This document shows positions 1-7,465 of a stretch of 32,510 bases of DNA, in pieces. Under the pieces are notes generated by a model. The model saw nothing but the letters and a program-made list of their open reading frames with translations, ran no database searches and was not told the DNA's origin. This DNA comes from JBDRCC01 sp043822065 [NCBI: archaeon] (GTDB taxonomy: Archaea > Undinarchaeota > CAZHTU01). The stretch covers positions 1-32,510 of the forward strand of contig JBDRCC010000003.1 in NCBI GenBank assembly GCA_043822065.1. Direction: 5' to 3'. Made by a program: the position numbers and the translations under genes. The first letter of the stretch is position 1. Each line of letters starts with the position of its first letter.

Positions 1-735
1 AAGCTCAAGATAATTGGCAGGGGCGGCGTTTCGGTTTCCAATGTTGACAAGGATGCCCAGGAACTCTGCAAGAAGCGCGGAATAAAGATAATCACAACGC
101 CCGAGGCGACAACCTATTCCGTCGCAGAGCTTACAATCGCCATCGCGTTTGCACTCCTGCGGCACCTCCCCCGCGCTGACGCATCAATGAGGAAAGGCGA
201 ATGGGAGCGGAAAAAGTTCATCGGCAGCGAACTCTACGGCAAGCGATGGGGAATCCTTGGGTTTGGCAGGATAGGCAAGGCAGTCGCGGAAAGGCTCACC
301 CCTTTCGGGGTCAACCTCTATACCTACGACCCGTTCTGCAACGAGGAAATCTGCTCCCAGTACGGCGCCCTCAAGCTCAACAGCCTGGACGAGTTCCTCG
401 CCCACTGCGACATACTCTCCGTCCACTGCGCATTGACTGACGAGACAAAGCACCTGCTCAATGAGAAGACAATCTCAAAGCTCCCGAAAGGTGCCTACAT
501 AATAAACGTCTCGCGCGGGGCGGTAATCGACACCAAGGCACTTCTCTCCGCGCTCAAGTCAGGCAAGCTCGCTGGCGCAGGGCTGGACGTATACGAGCAG
601 GAGCCACCAACGGACACTGAACTCCTCTCTCTTGACAATGTTGTCCTTCTGCCCCACCTTGGCGCAAGCACCCAAGAGGGCCAGGAGCGCGCGACAATCG
701 ACCTCATAAAGAAGCTCAAAAACGAACTCAAATGA
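1..735 (+). CDS. serA: D-3-phosphoglycerate dehydrogenase-type 2-hydroxyacid dehydrogenase, 5' end missing
   Basis: The reading frame is open from base 1, so the N-terminus lies outside the window; 244 residues are visible. The family oxidises 3-phosphoglycerate to 3-phosphohydroxypyruvate with NAD+, the first step of serine synthesis in the cytosol. Visible family marks are the stretch ERKKFIGSELYGKRWGILGF running into the Rossmann motif GFGRIG, the catalytic arginine in NVSRGAVIDTKAL, the glutamate in GLDVYEQEPP and the histidine in LLPHLGASTQEGQ. The protein stops soon after the catalytic domain, so it has no ACT or other regulatory domain, as in short archaeal members. Its TGA stop overlaps the start of the next gene by 4 nt (ATGA), so the two are probably translated together. 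Other 2-hydroxyacid dehydrogenases share this fold, but the ERKKF-ELYGK segment favours SerA. Confidence 0.85.
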   Translation, partial: KLKIIGRGGVSVSNVDKDAQELCKKRGIKIITTPEATTYSVAELTIAIAFALLRHLPRADASMRKGEWERKKFIGSELYGKRWGILGFGRIGKAVAERLTPFGVNLYTYDPFCNEEICSQYGALKLNSLDEFLAHCDILSVHCALTDETKHLLNEKTISKLPKGAYIINVSRGAVIDTKALLSALKSGKLAGAGLDVYEQEPPTDTELLSLDNVVLLPHLGASTQEGQERATIDLIKKLKNELK

Positions 736-2126
736 TAACCTCAAGGCAGCAGAAGGCGCTTGAACTGAATTCTGAGTATCTCGGCGTTTCAGTCGAGACC
801 CTCATGGAGAACGCAGGGAAAGCCGTCTTTTACGAGCTCTCCAAAAAGGCAAAGACGAAGGGAAAGAAAATCCATGTCTACGCCGGGCCCGGGAACAATG
901 GCGGGGACGCATTTGTCGTCGCAAGGCACCTTTCAGCGGAGTCTGATGTTTCGGTATTCACTTTCAGCGAGCCCAAGACAGAGCTCGCAATGAAAAAGTT
1001 CGCAGACGTAAAGGAGATATCTTCCCAAATCAACTCGCCGGACGACCTCCCAAAAAGCGAGCCGGATATCATCATTGACGGAATCTTCGGCACCGGCACG
1101 AACGGAGAAATCCGCGAGCCCTACAAATCGGCGGTATCGAAAATAAACAAGTCAAAGGCATACACTCTTTCAATCGACATACCCTCCGGCGCAGACCCTG
1201 ACACTGGCGAGGGTTTCCAGGTGCGGCCAGACCTCATAGTGAGCATGCATGACGCAAAACCAGGATTTCCGAAAGCCCTGAAGGCTGACATCGGGATACC
1301 AAGCGCCGCAGAGAAGCTCTGCGGGCCGGGGGACGTATTCCTCGGGGTGCGCGGGAGGGACCCAGACTCCCACAAGGGGCAGAACGGCGTTGTCCTTGTC
1401 ATAGGCGGCTCAAGCACTTTCGTCGGGGCGCCAATACTCGCAGCCCTTGCAGCCGCGCGCTCCGGCGCAGACGGCGTCATCCTTGCCGCTCCGGAACGGG
1501 TAGCGGACGCCGCAAAGCAGTGGCCGGACCTGATAACCATCCCTCTGAAGGGAAACGCGCTCCAGTCCCAGCACCTGTCTGAAATAAAGGACCAGATTGC
1601 AAAAGCAGACGTAATCCTATTCGGTCCGGGTGCAGGCCTCCTCCCCGAAACCCAGGACTTTGCATCCCAGCTAGCCAAGAAGGCGGACAAACCCCTTGTA
1701 ATCGACGCGGACGGAATAGCCCTCCTTGCAAAATTCAAGCCGAAGGCTCTCTGGACCCCGCACCACAAGGAATTTGAGACACTTACCGGCAAGAGTCCGG
1801 GCGAGCAGAACGTCAAGTCATCCGCTAAGCAGTTCGGCACAATCCTCCTCAAGGGGCGGACTGACATCATATCCGACGGCGAAAGGACAAAGCTCAACAA
1901 CACAGGAAATCCCGGCATGACGAAGTTCGGCACAGGCGACGTCCTTGCCGGGCTTGCGGCAGGGCTCTACGCCCAGAACAAGAACGCCTTCGAAGCGGCG
2001 TGCGCGGCGGCTTTTGCCAATGGCGCAGCAGGCGACAGGCTTTTCAAAGAGTACGGCTACGGATTCCTAGCTTCAGACCTGTTAAATGAGATACCAAAAG
2101 TCCTTTACGGCACTATTTGGAAGTAA
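732..2126 (+). CDS. nnr: Bifunctional NAD(P)H-hydrate repair enzyme (epimerase plus ADP-dependent dehydratase)
   Basis: A 464-residue fusion of the two YjeF-type domains that repair damaged NADHX and NADPHX. The N-terminal epimerase domain (about 1-205) shows GPGNNGGDAFVVARHL at 52-67, then DGIFGTGTNGEIREPY and DIPSGADPDTGEG. The C-terminal ribokinase-like dehydratase domain (about 215-464) shows VIGGSSTFVGAPI near 223, FGPGAG, VIDADGIALL, TPHHKEFETLTG and the nucleotide/catalytic motif KFGTGDVLAGLAAGL near 400. Length and domain order fit the usual fused enzyme. Translation starts at the ATG inside the ATGA overlap with the upstream dehydrogenase, so the two probably share an mRNA. It ends 22 bp from the converging MetRS gene. 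Confidence 0.95.
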   Translation: MITSRQQKALELNSEYLGVSVETLMENAGKAVFYELSKKAKTKGKKIHVYAGPGNNGGDAFVVARHLSAESDVSVFTFSEPKTELAMKKFADVKEISSQINSPDDLPKSEPDIIIDGIFGTGTNGEIREPYKSAVSKINKSKAYTLSIDIPSGADPDTGEGFQVRPDLIVSMHDAKPGFPKALKADIGIPSAAEKLCGPGDVFLGVRGRDPDSHKGQNGVVLVIGGSSTFVGAPILAALAAARSGADGVILAAPERVADAAKQWPDLITIPLKGNALQSQHLSEIKDQIAKADVILFGPGAGLLPETQDFASQLAKKADKPLVIDADGIALLAKFKPKALWTPHHKEFETLTGKSPGEQNVKSSAKQFGTILLKGRTDIISDGERTKLNNTGNPGMTKFGTGDVLAGLAAGLYAQNKNAFEAACAAAFANGAAGDRLFKEYGYGFLASDLLNEIPKVLYGTIWK

Positions 2127-2148
2127 TCCACTTTAGCTGGCAAAAGAA

Positions 2149-4317
2149 TCACTGCGAATACAGCATCTTCCACTTTCCGCCGCAGATTTTTGTTATGAGC
2201 CTGCAGACATCCTCAAAAACCTTTTTCACTTCGGCAGGCGGGATATCCTTGTTGCCCTGGACGCACACAATCGCGTTCTTCGTCGCCTTTGTGACCTTTA
2301 TCTTCTCCGACTGCTTGGTCAGCCACTTCGTGATGACATTATTCTCATCGTCGGCAAGCACAAACTCCCCTGGGTAAATCTCCTCCCGCCTGTTCGCGCC
2401 TATCGATATGAAGCTCTCGCTACCGTCAGCTACCTTAAGGCGGACGTCGCCTGAAATACCCCGCACGTCGTAAACTCCCATGATGAGCCCGGTCTTTGCG
2501 GATATGAGGTTGTAAGCGTCGGCCACGGTGTTGATGTTCGGCAGCCCGCCCTTCCTGACAAAGCCCATGAGGTTCTCTGACGAGAGCCCGGCAGTGCTCC
2601 TGTCCTGCTTTTCAAGCATGTACCTGTAGCTGTCTATTACCTTCTGGACCTTGGCAGGGTCTATTTTTTTTATTTCCCCCTCAATTATCTTCTTGAGCTC
2701 AGCGCTCTTTCGTGATACTGAAATCCCGGTAAGCTCGCCCACACATACTGACAGCTTCTCCTTCCTTATCCCGTCGTCTGCCACGACCTTCTTTCCTGAG
2801 AACTCAGCCTCCTTTTCGACATATTCTGCCTTTTGGAAAAGTATTCCTGCACGCTTTACCGGAGTTCCAGGCTTTATCCTGCCCCACTCAAGCTCGCTGA
2901 ACTTCGGCACCTTGCAGCCAATCTGTTCTGCAATCTTCTCCGCAGTCTCAGGCACGAACGGGAAAACAAGCCCGGATGCAAACCGCAAACCTTCGGCTAG
3001 GTTGAACAGGACATTATCAAGCTCCTTGTCTTTAGTCTTTGCAAGCTCCCATGGCGCCTTGTCATTGACGTACTTGTTCAGCTCCTTCAGCAGGGACCAA
3101 ACCTCTTCTGCCGCCTTGTGCAGTTCGACCTTCCCGACAAACGCGTCCGTGTTCTTCAGGACCTCTTCAGCTTTCTTTTTCAGCCCGGCGTCAGCCTTGC
3201 CCTTCGGCACCTTTCCATTCGCGTACTTTTCTATCACTACGCAGACTCTGCTGACAAGGTTTCCAAGCCCGTCAGCCAAGTCAGAGTTCAGCCTGTCGAC
3301 AAGCGACTTCTCAGAAAAGTCTCCGTCCTCGCCGAAAGAAATCTCCCGGATTAGGAAGTACCTGAACGCGTCAACGCCGTACTTCGCAACAATCTCCTTT
3401 GGCTGGATGAAGTTTCCCTTTGATTTCGACATCTTCTCGCCGTCAACAGTCAGCCAGCCGTGGGCGAAAACCTTCTTCGGCGGCTCTATGCCTGCTGAGA
3501 ACAGCATCGCAGGCCAGATTGCGGAGTGGAACCAGTTGATTTCCTTTCCAACAAGGTGGACGTCTGCAGGCCAGTACTCCTTGAACTTCCCGCCGGGCCA
3601 GCCCAGCGCAGAAATATAATTCAAGAGCGCGTCAAACCACACGTAAACGACGTGCTCCTTGTCAAGCGGGTACTCAACCCCCCACTTGAACGACTTCCGC
3701 GTTATGCTCAGGTCCTTCAGCCCACCCCTGACCCTGCTTGTTATCTCCCTTCCGCGGAACTCGGGCGCAAGGAACTCCGGGTTCTTCTCGTAAAACTCGA
3801 GCAGCCTTTTCTCGTAATTCGACAGCCTGAAGAAATACGAATCCTCCTTCAGGACATCGACCGGCCTCCCGCAGTCAGGGCAGTTCCCGCCGGCAAGCTG
3901 GAGCTCGGTCCAGTAGGACTCGCAGGGTATGCAGTACCAGCCCTCGTACTGCCCGCGGTAGATGTCCCCATTCCTCCCGCACTTTTTTATGAACTCCTTG
4001 ACGACCTCCTCGTGCCTCTCGTCGGTCGTCCGGATAAAATCGTCATACGATATGTTCAGAAGCTTCCAGGTGTCCTTGAACACCGGGACTAGCCCGTCCA
4101 CAAACGCCTTTGGCTCAAGCCCCTTCTTCCTGGCTGCGCTTTCCACCTTCTGCCCGTGCTCGTCCGTCCCTGTGAGAAAGACGACATCCTCTCCCTTCTG
4201 CCTGTGCCAGCGCGCAAGCACGTCGGCAGCGATGGTCGTGTACGCATGCCCTAAGTGCGGCACGTCATTCACATAATATATCGGGGTTGTAACGTAGAAT
4301 CTCTTGAACTTAACCAC
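2149..4317 (-). CDS. metG: Methionyl-tRNA synthetase with C-terminal B3/4 (PheRS beta-type) domain
   Basis: A 722-residue enzyme that charges tRNA-Met. The catalytic domain carries the HIGH-type motif HLGH at 21-24, a zinc knuckle with two CxxC pairs (CIPC and CPDC), and KMSKS at 295-299. An anticodon-binding helical domain follows to about 500. The single zinc knuckle and overall layout resemble bacterial-type MetRS. Where many MetRS end or carry an EMAP/Arc1p-like OB-fold, this one continues for about 200 residues that match the COG3382/B3-4 family: RSTAGLSSENLMGFVRKGGL, then DAYNLISAKTGLIMGVYDVR, then GEFVLADDENNVITKW. In PheRS beta this domain edits mis-charged tRNA. The start is GTG, with no in-frame ATG between it and the conserved N-terminus. 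The frame is continuous, so the fusion does not come from a visible frameshift. Confidence 0.93.
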   Translation of the reverse strand: MVKFKRFYVTTPIYYVNDVPHLGHAYTTIAADVLARWHRQKGEDVVFLTGTDEHGQKVESAARKKGLEPKAFVDGLVPVFKDTWKLLNISYDDFIRTTDERHEEVVKEFIKKCGRNGDIYRGQYEGWYCIPCESYWTELQLAGGNCPDCGRPVDVLKEDSYFFRLSNYEKRLLEFYEKNPEFLAPEFRGREITSRVRGGLKDLSITRKSFKWGVEYPLDKEHVVYVWFDALLNYISALGWPGGKFKEYWPADVHLVGKEINWFHSAIWPAMLFSAGIEPPKKVFAHGWLTVDGEKMSKSKGNFIQPKEIVAKYGVDAFRYFLIREISFGEDGDFSEKSLVDRLNSDLADGLGNLVSRVCVVIEKYANGKVPKGKADAGLKKKAEEVLKNTDAFVGKVELHKAAEEVWSLLKELNKYVNDKAPWELAKTKDKELDNVLFNLAEGLRFASGLVFPFVPETAEKIAEQIGCKVPKFSELEWGRIKPGTPVKRAGILFQKAEYVEKEAEFSGKKVVADDGIRKEKLSVCVGELTGISVSRKSAELKKIIEGEIKKIDPAKVQKVIDSYRYMLEKQDRSTAGLSSENLMGFVRKGGLPNINTVADAYNLISAKTGLIMGVYDVRGISGDVRLKVADGSESFISIGANRREEIYPGEFVLADDENNVITKWLTKQSEKIKVTKATKNAIVCVQGNKDIPPAEVKKVFEDVCRLITKICGGKWKMLYSQ

Positions 4318-4342
4318 CTATCTAACCTATTAGGCAAGGCAT

Positions 4343-4350
4343 TTTATAAA
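4343..4350 (+). promoter_or_regulatory. TATA box of the toroid/PGF surface protein gene
   Basis: TTTATAAA lies about 47-54 nt before the ATG at 4397, which puts the expected start of transcription near 4370-4376. The motif is nearly symmetric and lies between divergent genes. A second A/T-rich box read on the minus strand (TTTAAATA near 4366-4373) could serve the metG gene. Confidence 0.5.
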
Positions 4351-4371
4351 TTTCCCCCAATATCTATTTAA

Positions 4372-4392
4372 AGCTGGATAAGTTATCCAGCT
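4372..4392. promoter_or_regulatory. Perfect inverted repeat at the expected transcription start (operator or leader hairpin)
   Basis: The 10-base arm AGCTGGATAA is followed by a single G and its exact reverse complement, ending 4 nt before the ATG at 4397. The site overlaps the start predicted from the TATA box at 4343. It could be a repressor operator. If transcribed, it would form a hairpin blocking the ribosome site. The regulator is unknown. Confidence 0.6.
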
Positions 4393-4396
4393 AACT

Positions 4397-6652
4397 ATGA
4401 AACGGATTTTCATTTTGGTCTTACTTGCACTGGCACCACTCTCGTATGCTTATCCCTACTCCCCAGCCGACACCCAAATACAAAACGCCCTCCAGTACCT
4501 GAACTCAACCCAGTCCTCAGGCGGAGGCATGGGCTCAACATCAGATACTGCGTATGCGGTTCTTGCCATACAGGCGGCGGGCGGGGACTCGTCAAAATGG
4601 AACCGCACCGGTCGCACCCCGATTGACTACCTCTCCAACACTTCTTGCGGGTTTAATTCCTCAACATCCGTCTCTTCCTACGCCCTTACAATACTTGCGT
4701 TTGATTCTGCCGGAAAAAATGCAAGCAGCATATGCGGGAAGGACCTTGTCCAGGAGCTTGCCAGCAGGCAGAACCCGGACGGGAGCTTTAGTGCATGGGT
4801 CAATGACCAGGCGTGGGCAGTGCTTGCGCTGTCTGTATCAGACCTGCCGGACGCGACCGTCCTGGCAAAGGCGAAAGACGACCTCCTCACAAAGCAGAAC
4901 CCAGACGGCGGCTTCGGGTTCTTCGGCTCCTCAGACGCGGACATGACCTCCCTTGGAATATGGGCAATGCTCGCAGGAGGGGTTGGTGTGGCTTCCCCCG
5001 AAGCCCAAAACGCGCTCTCAGTCCTCTACACCTTCCGGGACCCGTCCGGCGGATTCTTCAGCGGCTCATGGGGCGACCTGTCCCCAAGCTCAGGCTCGAC
5101 AGCATGGTCGATGTCAGCCATCGCCATTACCAATTCCACCTACAACTGGCCTAACGCAAGCTTCCAGGACACCACCCTCTCCGGCCAGCCGAACACGACG
5201 CTTTCCTTCAGAATCCGGATAGAAAAAGCTTCGCCATTTTCCTTCCTCTCAGGGCTCCAGCACTCGGACGGCTCATTCCTGAACAGGATTGGCGAGCCAA
5301 ACTGGTCGCCGGTGCAGTCTACCTCATACTCCATAATCTCCCTGCTCGGAAAGGGCTATCCAGTCTCCCTCCCTCTGCGCCAAGACACTGCCCTAGACCT
5401 GAACATCTCGGCGCAAGGGGACAAGCAGTGGGGCTATTCCCTTTCTTCGCTCCAGGCCCTTGGCATCTCCCAGGCAGACGTCCTGCTAAACATCACAATC
5501 CCGCCAAATGCAACACAGGAGGACGCCAGCTTCAACATCACACTTACCCATTCCTCCAACAAAAATGCAGTTTATTCTGCGCCCTTAACTGCAAGGTCAG
5601 TTCTGCCGAACCTCAAGGCTTCCGCTGCCTACCCTTCCTCCGTCCAGGAAAACAGCCAGATAGCGATATCTGCTACAGTTGAAAACTCCGGAGGCTACGG
5701 CGCAACAAACCTCAACCTCTCGCTGTATGTCAATTCCGCCCTGCATCAGTCAGCCATTCTGAACGTGTCTGCAAACTCAACCGCCAGCAAGAGCTTCTAT
5801 TACACTCCGCCGTCCGCAGGCTCTTACTCCTTCCTGCTGTCCGCGGATCCTGGCAATTTAATCCGGGAGATAAATGATACCGACAACAACCTCACATTCA
5901 CGGTCCAGGCAACAAGCCCCTCACCACCAGCCTCAAGCGGCGGGGGCTCATTCATTTCAGCCCTGCCCACCGCCGACCAAAATTCGCAGACCAAGACAAT
6001 CGCGCAGATAAGCCGGGGCTCAACCGGCTCAGCAGAATTTACCAAAGACGTCCACGCCGTAACACAAATCCGTGTCAAGGCGGCGTCTCAGATAAACGGC
6101 CTAAAGCTTACAGTCGAGAACAAGGGCACAAAAAACCCAGTAGGCACTGAGCCAATAGGCACGGTGTACAAGTACCTCGAGCTGACGAAGAATATCGAAG
6201 ACGCACAAATAGAGCGCGCAGAAATAGACTTCAAGGTCGAGGCTTCCTGGATTGAAGAAAACAGCATAGATCCCGATTTCGTATCCCTCAGCAGGCACAC
6301 GGCAGCCGGCTGGGAGGCTCTGCCCACTGAAAAAACAAAAGATGACGGAGGATACCTATACTTCCGCGCCGAAACCCCAGGCTTCTCAATCTTCGCAATA
6401 ACCTGCAGAAACCTGCCCCCTGCGCCGCAGACTGAGCCAGAACCTGAGCCAATGGGTGAGCCTGCCCCAGCGCCAGCCGCCCAGCCAGAGCATGGGGCGC
6501 CGACCGGGCTTGCAACTGCCCAGGAAAGCAGCAGCCTGCGATACCTTCTTATTCCGGCGGGAATTCTTCTCCTCGCTGGCCTGGCTGCAAAGCTCAAGCC
6601 GCCCAGGCAGAAATCCGGCACCTACAAAATAACCCGGCTAAGATTAGGCTAA
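4397..6652 (+). CDS. Secreted membrane-anchored surface protein: toroid repeats, CARDB, PGF-pre-PGF domain
   Basis: A 751-residue envelope protein. Residues 1-18 form a signal peptide (MKRIFILVLLALAPLSYA). Residues about 24-230 contain repeats of the prenyltransferase/squalene-cyclase toroid type, with recurring QNPDGSF, QNPDGGFGFFG and RDPSGGFF and intervening WAVLAL/WAML helices. No terpene-cyclase DxDD motif is seen, so it is probably a structural or binding toroid, not an enzyme. A CARDB-like beta domain starts near 403. A domain resembling the archaeal PGF-pre-PGF family (about 540-670) precedes a Pro/Glu-rich stalk, one membrane helix (716-733) and a basic tail. There are many N-x-S/T sites. 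The stop codon shares one base with the next start (TAATG). The domain calls come from memory of these families. Confidence 0.8.
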   Translation: MKRIFILVLLALAPLSYAYPYSPADTQIQNALQYLNSTQSSGGGMGSTSDTAYAVLAIQAAGGDSSKWNRTGRTPIDYLSNTSCGFNSSTSVSSYALTILAFDSAGKNASSICGKDLVQELASRQNPDGSFSAWVNDQAWAVLALSVSDLPDATVLAKAKDDLLTKQNPDGGFGFFGSSDADMTSLGIWAMLAGGVGVASPEAQNALSVLYTFRDPSGGFFSGSWGDLSPSSGSTAWSMSAIAITNSTYNWPNASFQDTTLSGQPNTTLSFRIRIEKASPFSFLSGLQHSDGSFLNRIGEPNWSPVQSTSYSIISLLGKGYPVSLPLRQDTALDLNISAQGDKQWGYSLSSLQALGISQADVLLNITIPPNATQEDASFNITLTHSSNKNAVYSAPLTARSVLPNLKASAAYPSSVQENSQIAISATVENSGGYGATNLNLSLYVNSALHQSAILNVSANSTASKSFYYTPPSAGSYSFLLSADPGNLIREINDTDNNLTFTVQATSPSPPASSGGGSFISALPTADQNSQTKTIAQISRGSTGSAEFTKDVHAVTQIRVKAASQINGLKLTVENKGTKNPVGTEPIGTVYKYLELTKNIEDAQIERAEIDFKVEASWIEENSIDPDFVSLSRHTAAGWEALPTEKTKDDGGYLYFRAETPGFSIFAITCRNLPPAPQTEPEPEPMGEPAPAPAAQPEHGAPTGLATAQESSSLRYLLIPAGILLLAGLAAKLKPPRQKSGTYKITRLRLG

Positions 6653-7239
6653 TGCTCGGCAAACTCGCTGAACTGGTTGACAAAAGGGCAAGCTATTCCG
6701 TTGTCCACATCGTCCGCGCGCTACTGCTCTTGTCAGAGACGCCTGCGGGCAGGTTCAGCTTTATGTCAAAGCTCCGCATTGGCGAGGCAAGCGCGAAGAC
6801 CCTGCTTAACTCGCTATGCGATGCGGGAATAGCAAAGCCCTCCGTCAAGGGCGCAGTCCTTACTCAGAAAGGCGAAGCCCTTGTCCGCTCACTCCTCACC
6901 CAGATATCCGAGCCGCGGAGCATCGCGGCAACCGATTTTGCCGTAGCCAAGCAGAACATCGCAATTATCGTCAGGAATTCTGCAAAGCGTGTTGGCAACT
7001 GTATTTCACTGCGCGACACCGCAGTCAAAGCTGGTGCGGCAGGCCTTACCGTTTTGGTAAAGGAAGGCGGGCGGCTGAGGCTTCCCAACTGCAGCTTTTC
7101 GCTTGAGCCAATAGAGGGCGTTGTCAAGTCCCTCTTCAAAGTGGAAAATGGCGACGCGGTCCTTATTGGCTCGTCCCCGGACGCAATAACTGCTGAGGAA
7201 GGTGCCATTGCCGCCGCGCTTCAGCTCGTTGCGCCCTGA
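6652..7239 (+). CDS. Winged-helix-like protein, possibly DUF4443 family
   Basis: A 195-residue protein whose ATG overlaps the upstream stop by one base (TAATG), so it is probably co-translated with the surface protein. Residues about 15-75 look like a winged helix (VVHIVRALLLLSETPAGRFSF, then LRIGEASAKTLLNSLCDAGI and a short wing). The C-terminal half has the pattern VENGDAVLIGSSPDAIT followed by an Ala-rich helix. I associate this pattern with archaeal DUF4443 proteins, but cannot confirm it. It has no membrane segment. A cytoplasmic regulator fused by operon structure to an envelope protein could be a local transcription factor, perhaps for the inverted repeat at 4372. That link is inference. 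Confidence 0.75.
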   Translation: MLGKLAELVDKRASYSVVHIVRALLLLSETPAGRFSFMSKLRIGEASAKTLLNSLCDAGIAKPSVKGAVLTQKGEALVRSLLTQISEPRSIAATDFAVAKQNIAIIVRNSAKRVGNCISLRDTAVKAGAAGLTVLVKEGGRLRLPNCSFSLEPIEGVVKSLFKVENGDAVLIGSSPDAITAEEGAIAAALQLVAP

Positions 7240-7248
7240 AAAAGGCAG

Positions 7249-7257
7249 TTATAAATA
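7249..7257 (+). promoter_or_regulatory. TATA box of the 41-aa membrane peptide gene
   Basis: TTATAAATA followed by CTGCT lies 26-34 nt before the ATG at 7283, so the transcript should have almost no leader. The element is repeated nearly unchanged at 7429-7437 ahead of the next gene. Confidence 0.65.
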
Positions 7258-7282
7258 CTGCTTAAACTAGATACTGGCGGTT

Positions 7283-7408
7283 ATGGCCGAGGAAAGCACG
7301 ATTCCAGCGCCCGCCGAGGCAAAAAATTCCCAGTTCGGGCTAAAACTGGAACTGCTCATCGCCGGCACCGCCCTTATAATAATCGCCTACTACCTTCTAA
7401 AATACTGA
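7283..7408 (+). CDS. 41-residue single-pass membrane peptide
   Basis: A short frame starts with ATG at 7283 and ends at TGA 7406-7408. The peptide begins MAEESTIPAPAEAKNSQF and continues with a hydrophobic helix (about residues 22-39, LELLIAGTALIIIAYYLL) ending in LKY. An acidic/proline N-terminus and one membrane helix suggest a tail-anchored or N-in small membrane protein. It has its own well-placed TATA box, and the following gene has a nearly identical promoter and also begins MAE. No homolog is recognised. It may be an accessory subunit of the membrane/coiled-coil pair downstream. Codon usage looks like that of neighbouring genes. Confidence 0.6.
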   Translation: MAEESTIPAPAEAKNSQFGLKLELLIAGTALIIIAYYLLKY

Positions 7409-7428
7409 AAAATCCGCTCTAAAAACAA

Positions 7429-7437
7429 TTATAAATA
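7429..7437 (+). promoter_or_regulatory. TATA box of the two-TM/coiled-coil operon
   Basis: TTATAAATACTACT lies about 30 nt before the expected transcription start near 7456-7460 and just upstream of the ATG at 7466. It is a near copy of the box at 7249-7257. Confidence 0.65.
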
Positions 7438-7465
7438 CTACTGTCGCTAAATATACAGGTTGGAC

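Noticed and set aside
2651-3619. 322-codon plus-strand frame antisense to metG
   Set aside because: Ser/Phe-rich shadow of the MetRS coding strand without promoter or ribosome site.
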